NCBI GenBank assembly: GCA_958496175.1
Contig: OY292277.1
Coordinates: 54,385,050 to 54,449,049 of the forward strand
Length of the DNA: 64,000 nucleotides
Direction of reading: 5' to 3'
Source of the DNA: Sisyra terminalis
Lineage: Eukaryota; Arthropoda; Insecta; Neuroptera; Sisyridae
The position numbers were made by a program, and so were the translations under genes. Shown here in pieces: positions 59,403 to 64,000 of the stretch; within the stretch, counting starts at the first letter, position 1, and the number at the start of each line of letters is the position of its first letter. The notes under the pieces were generated by a model. The model was not told the origin of the DNA and searched no databases. It saw only the letters and a list, made by a program, of their open reading frames with translations.

Positions 59403-59735
59403 TATGCATATTAGGGTGGTCCTTAATAGGGGTGTTTCCGAATTTCTTTGCTCTCAGGGGCTCAAATTCTTACAAATTTATAAAAAGAAAAATCCCTGAA
59501 AATTTGAGCTCTTAATATTAACTTTAACATACCTAGTCCGCTTTTCAACAAAAGTTTCTTATGGAAATAACGTGGGAAAAATGTAATTTTCTCAGCGATA
59601 AATAAATCGAAAGTAACTAATCTCGACATGTTTATTGTAAATTTAACGCTCTACAAAAAAGAGCTCTTATGATTTTTCGCTAAATCTATTGGTCTTAAGA
59701 ATGCGGGACTAAATATAAAATAATTTTTTACGTAT

Positions 59736-59890
59736 TGAATTTAAATTGAAAATATTTTATTTTTGTGAATCAAGAAGCCTGATGAAGTTACGATACGTAA
59801 CGAAACGTAGCTAATTGAATAGTAAAAATATTAAATAAAAAAACCGATCTTAAACAACCTGAATTGTCTTCTTATTTAAATTAATAATTA
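59736..59890 (+). mobile_element. Half copy of hammerhead-like foldback family a
   Basis: This matches the right arm of the element at 44180-44918, from TTGAATTTAAATTGAAAAT through GAATTGTCTTCTTATTTAA, with few differences. The left arm is absent. It sits in the centre of foldback family B. Confidence 0.85.
59776..59812 (+). ncRNA. Hammerhead-ribozyme-like motif, family a, second locus
   Basis: This is identical over 37 nt to the motif at 44812-44848: stem I AGC/GCT, core CTGATGA, stem II GTTACG/CGTAAC and GAAAC all kept. The 37 bases are unchanged while the flanking sequence differs at several places. Confidence 0.45.
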
Positions 59891-60190
59891 TATAATAATT
59901 AAATTTTGAACTCGAATAACACTTAAGCCAATAGATTTAGCGAAAAATGAAAAGAACTCTTTTTTGTAGAGCGTTAAATTTATAATAAACATGACGCGAT
60001 TTAGTTACTTTCGATTTATTTATTGCTGAGAAAATTAAATTTTTCCCACGTTATTTCCATGAGAAACTTAAGTTCGGTATCTTAAAGTTAATATTAAGAG
60101 CTCAAATTTTCAGGGATTTTTTTTTATCAATTTGGAAGATTTGAGCCCTTGGGAACAAAGAAATTCGAAAACACCCCTGTTAAGGACAGT

Positions 60191-63100
60191 GATAACCGAT
60201 AATTGAACCCTTTATTTTGAAAGTGAGTTAAGTCCATTTCAAGAACAATCCCTAATCATCACAAAGCAGTTACGGAGTGATCCAAACTACTTGATGACCA
60301 CTGAGGAAGATTGCTTGGCAATCGAAATATGTTTATGGTATGATTTTTATATATTATTATATTAAATTATACTACATAAATTGGACCGCAATATATTCTA
60401 TATATTGTATACTCAATATATAGTGTTATATTGATATTAGTCGTTTTAGTACAATGCAAATCGGTCACCCACTTGAAGTTTCTCGCCAATCTTTTGCAAA
60501 CAACTTCGTACTATATTTTATTAAAAATTCTGCCTAATTTTTTTTTCATAACGCCACTAAAGTATAAAATCAAAAATTATTAAATTTCAGCTATCATTAA
60601 AGTCCACCCTACAACCCTATTAAACAAAATAATACAAATAATTCATTTTTTTTTTTCAAATCCTATATTAATTTCGCCTATTTATTTATTAACAAAGTTT
60701 TACTTCCAACACAAAGTTTATTGGTCGAAAAAACGATAAGAGAAAATAAATAATATCACAGTTGTAATAAAATTATATGTTTTACGTTCAAAAAAAAAAT
60801 GCGATAAAGATAAAAAAATATTCTGTTTCAAATTTAAATTTCCCTCTTAAGCTTTATTATTACTATAATATTACATTAAATTTAAAGAAAAAAAAAAAGA
60901 AAGAAGGAAACATCCTTTATCGGCCATTGATTTGATTCGCAGCCAACGCGATTATAAAATTACAAACAAAGAGAGATGGTTCAATATAGCATTTGAAAAT
61001 CCGGCTAATTGATATCTGACGCTTGATTCCCAGAAATGTTCATTGGATTAGTTGCAAATGCATAATATTCTTCCACACACTCGTTTCCCATGGAAACGCG
61101 AATATGCAACAAAAATCAATTCAAATTCGAAACCATAATTTCAGGTCAACACAATATTTCGTGTGTCAGGTATGACGTAATTTTCTTCTACATATTTACT
61201 ACAAATCAGTTGCGCTCCTTTATAAATTGGAAATTTCATTTCATTTCCTCAGACATATTCGTCAAACCAACCAACCAGCGACACCCCACCCCACCCCCCG
61301 GCTTGACGTCAGAAAAGTGCTATAGCACTCTTTTACCTCACATTACTGGTGGAGGAGATGGATGGACTTGTTGAGTCTCTAACATTTGTCACCCATTCCT
61401 TTTCCACTCGATATTTATCAAATCGTTTCCACTCCGTCTTACCTTCATCGCTAATGATATTATTGCTGTATTGAACGTTTATGCTATATTATAGGAACAT
61501 AACAATAATAGTAATAACAACAACAACAATAAAAAACGGGATAGCTTTTTGCTGGTGATGCTAAAATAAATGACGTAAATCTCATTTATTGAGTTTGCTT
61601 ATTAACAGGCGGAATCCCTTTGTGTACCTTTTCCACGTACATATTCATTATTAGTTTATACTACCATAGAGTATAGTAGGTAGTCACTTCAATACGGAGG
61701 ATATTGTTTGCAGAATTTTTTTAATTAAAATTTATTTTAGTTTCCGGCTTTTTGACGGTTTCATGCACAACGTTCAATGTTTTCAGTCTAAAGTTTCTCG
61801 TGATCCCTGCGTCCTGACAAACCTGGAAGGAGTGCAATCCTGTTATAAAACAACAGGAAAAAAAAAGACACATCCTATTATAACAAAAGTCTGACAAACT
61901 AAATGGATAGCTAAATGGATTCATCCTGATTTTTTTTTTTTTTTTCAAATCCAGTTGATACACGTAACTTCGTTTATGTGACATAGACGCAAGATTGGGA
62001 AATGAATTCCACATATGTCATATTACATCAATAATTTTTCTTTGTTATATTACTAAACCGATTACACCCTCGCACCCTTGATGACGTCATTTCGAATAAC
62101 AATCAGGAAAAGACGGCCGCCATGCGACAAAGAATAAGGGAACAAAGGATCAAAATATTGAAAAAAGATCAAAAAATTATTGAAAGTGGGTTCAAGTCTT
62201 TTACAAATGATTCTTCACTTCATTTTTTTAATATTTTACATCCATCATTGATACACACGTAATATAAATTTACCCTACACAAACGCTGACGTCATCATCC
62301 TACAGGATTTTTCAATGAAAAACAAAACTATATTTTATATCATTTTCTATAAAACTAGATTGTGATAAACGTAACAAAGATTTTGATCAAAGAGAAGAAA
62401 GCAAGTGTCTTAAAAAAAATTCTAAATATTTTTTTAACCAACAATACTCCCCCCCCATTTTTCATGTTACAACTATGTCAATAAAACTAAACACATTATT
62501 TCCTTAAACATTATTCAATCATAAACAAAAGTAATAATGGTAACAATGGATCAACTAGGTTTTATCTGTCGTTACCATGGTTACACACAAAAAGTGACCA
62601 TTGGTCTCTCGTAAGATAAAGATAAAAAACAGAAATTCCCACTGTCACAAGTAGGATGGAAAAATGATTTTTCAATAAAATAAATGCAAAAATAAACAAT
62701 CATTGTTTTTTTTTTTTTGGTTGTCAAGCATTACATTTAAAAAAAATTAAGGGAATTTAATATAATTTAAATTTTGAGATTTTATAATTAACGAAACCAG
62801 TACCAACCAATACATACCTGACATGGTTTGATTAACGGCAAAAATTGACACTTTTTTTTTTTATTGTTCAAATCAGATCACACAATTTGGAATGAACCAC
62901 GTGCGTAAGGAAATAGATATAACCTTTTTAAATTTTCAACAAACAAATTACTGTTATTATTTATTTATTTTTTTTTTCAGTTCAATCAAAGCGCGTCTGC
63001 ACGAATCAACTCTTCGGGACCAACAACTAAATCACACGTCAACCAACCAACATCAGTTGCCGCGCATATATATATGAACATCACTCGTGGAAATAGCACT

Positions 63101-63579
63101 AGGTAGATCTCTCTGTTAATGTCCCGGACAGTTATCAATTTTCCTGATTTCCCTTCACCTACATGTTGTTATTATGTTAAAAGAAAATCAATTTCGAACC
63201 AAACAATCGATCTAACCAACCGCCACTGGAGCCTGGCTCTAATTAGGGGAGGAGCGATTGCTGGTTAAGATCCGGCGAATCCCGGAGGATGTTACGATTG
63301 AAATTCCAAGAATCTAAATCCTAGAAAAATCAATAAGTGCAGAACATAAAATTTTCCATATACGCAATGCCCTGGGCTCCGGTTGCACACAAACGACCAC
63401 GTCAGCTTCATCTCGTCAAGGATCTAATTAACGTGGATACATGGGTTTCTTAACATTCAACTTTAAATATTTATATTGAAACAAATTTATTATTTCAATT
63501 TATTTTTTAGATTTCCAATAAAAAGGACACATTGAAATTAAGCAGTACCCAAATGGAAGACAAGAACTTATATATCCCT
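60191..63579. other. Gene-poor region, no supported gene
   Basis: I see no exon with a recognisable domain. The region contains a hammerhead-like motif (60298-60338), AT-rich runs, an (AAC)n-like stretch at about 61515, and some more complex blocks near 61250-61400 and 63200-63440. The latter could be untranslated or regulatory sequence of a neighbouring gene. Frames such as 61090-61374 and 62892-63077 lack support. Confidence 0.5.
60298..60338 (+). ncRNA. Hammerhead-ribozyme-like motif, family d
   Basis: Stem I CCA, core CTGAGGA, extra A, stem II GATTGC/GCAATC with loop TTG, GAA, A, a six-base loop, T, A at the cleavage position, stem I partner TGG. Stem II is six perfect pairs. Unlike the other families it is not in an obvious inverted repeat. 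Confidence 0.33.
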
Positions 63580-64000
63580 CTAGTGTGGGTCAAAAAAATC
63601 GATTTTTTTTTTTACAAGTGACGCGGAAAAATGGGTTTCTAGCCACCATAAAAAAATTCTCACCAAGTATGAGCTCTTAATTTTAATAGGAAGATCCTCC
63701 GCATCGCAGTTTTGAATTTTTTTCTCAGTCCAATAGAAAAAAATGCATACCTCATCATTTATCGATTGTACAGAAAAATGTTCTTAAAGAATTTCTTAGG
63801 AAATTTAATGCTCTACAAAAAAGGTATTCTATATTTTGTCCGTAAGCCTCACCATTTGAAAGATATTAAGGTTTTAATTTTGATTATTTTAAGACAAATT
63901 TCATTTTTGTTTATGAATTTTATAACTCGACAATAAATGACTCTTATACAATGCGCAATACAAATTTTTGTTGGAAATTAATTGCTCTATAAAAATGGTT
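63580..64000 (+). mobile_element. Truncated foldback-type element at the right window edge (family C)
   Basis: The element begins CTAGTGTGGGTCAAAAAAATC and continues past the window end. It shares ordered short blocks with families A and B: GAGCTCTTAATTTTAATAGG (63670), TGCTCTACAAAAAAGG (63810) and TTGCTCTATAAAAATGG at the edge. Only one arm is visible, so the inverted partner is predicted, not seen. Confidence 0.55.

Larger units (their letters stand above)
59408..60190. mobile_element. Foldback family B, with a nested half element
   Basis: The left end reads TTAGGGTGGTCCTTAATAGG; the right end is its near complement at about 60190. The arms (about 59408-59725 and 59905-60190) share GAGCTCTTAATATTAA, CGTTATTTCCAT and CGCTCTACAAAAAAGAG. 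Its centre is occupied by the half copy of the hammerhead-like family a element. It starts only a few bases after family A copy 3. Confidence 0.82.

Overview
The window is AT-rich animal DNA, almost certainly from an insect. It holds two intron-rich nuclear genes of conserved families: the cohesin subunit SMC3, and an insect-type 4E-T (eIF4E transporter). Both have GT-AG introns, and there is no bacterial operon structure. Species and order cannot be fixed from the sequence; a dipteran is a guess only.

Layout. (1) Positions 1-29753 are one uninterrupted tandem satellite of a 335-bp monomer, about 89 copies, cut by the left window edge. It has higher-order (multi-monomer) structure. (2) The array ends against a 660-bp foldback (long inverted repeat) element. 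About 2 kb of gene-free DNA follows, with a tRNA-like sequence and a displaced, inverted satellite monomer at 32030-32408. (3) SMC3 lies on the minus strand, 32771-38373: 12 coding exons, 1203 codons, all splice phases closing. Its introns carry a foldback element and a hAT-like MITE. (4) 4E-T lies on the minus strand, 41306-55975, head-to-tail with SMC3. I reconstruct 15 coding exons and 1204 codons. Two large introns (5.3 kb and 3.9 kb) are packed with nested foldback elements, a solo LTR and a TTAA-flanked MITE. (5) From 56 kb to the right edge I see no convincing gene, only more foldback elements, low-complexity DNA and a truncated element at the window end.

Most striking observations. 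Several unrelated foldback families contain a compact motif with the hammerhead-ribozyme core order: CTGANGA, a 4-6 bp stem, GAA(A), then short flanking pairings that vary in a compensatory way between families. This fits the hammerhead motifs known from Penelope-like retroelements, and one of these elements has a coding-like arm that recalls such elements. A 434-bp solo LTR inside 4E-T carries two canonical heat-shock element clusters just upstream of a TATA box, which predicts a heat-responsive promoter antisense to 4E-T.

How the genes act. SMC3 is the ATPase arm of the cohesin ring. 4E-T binds eIF4E through a YxxxxL-Phi motif and represses or stores mRNAs with DDX6-type helicases. The two genes are not functionally linked; their adjacency is just chromosomal. 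All gene calls rest on reading the sequence and family knowledge; no database search was run.
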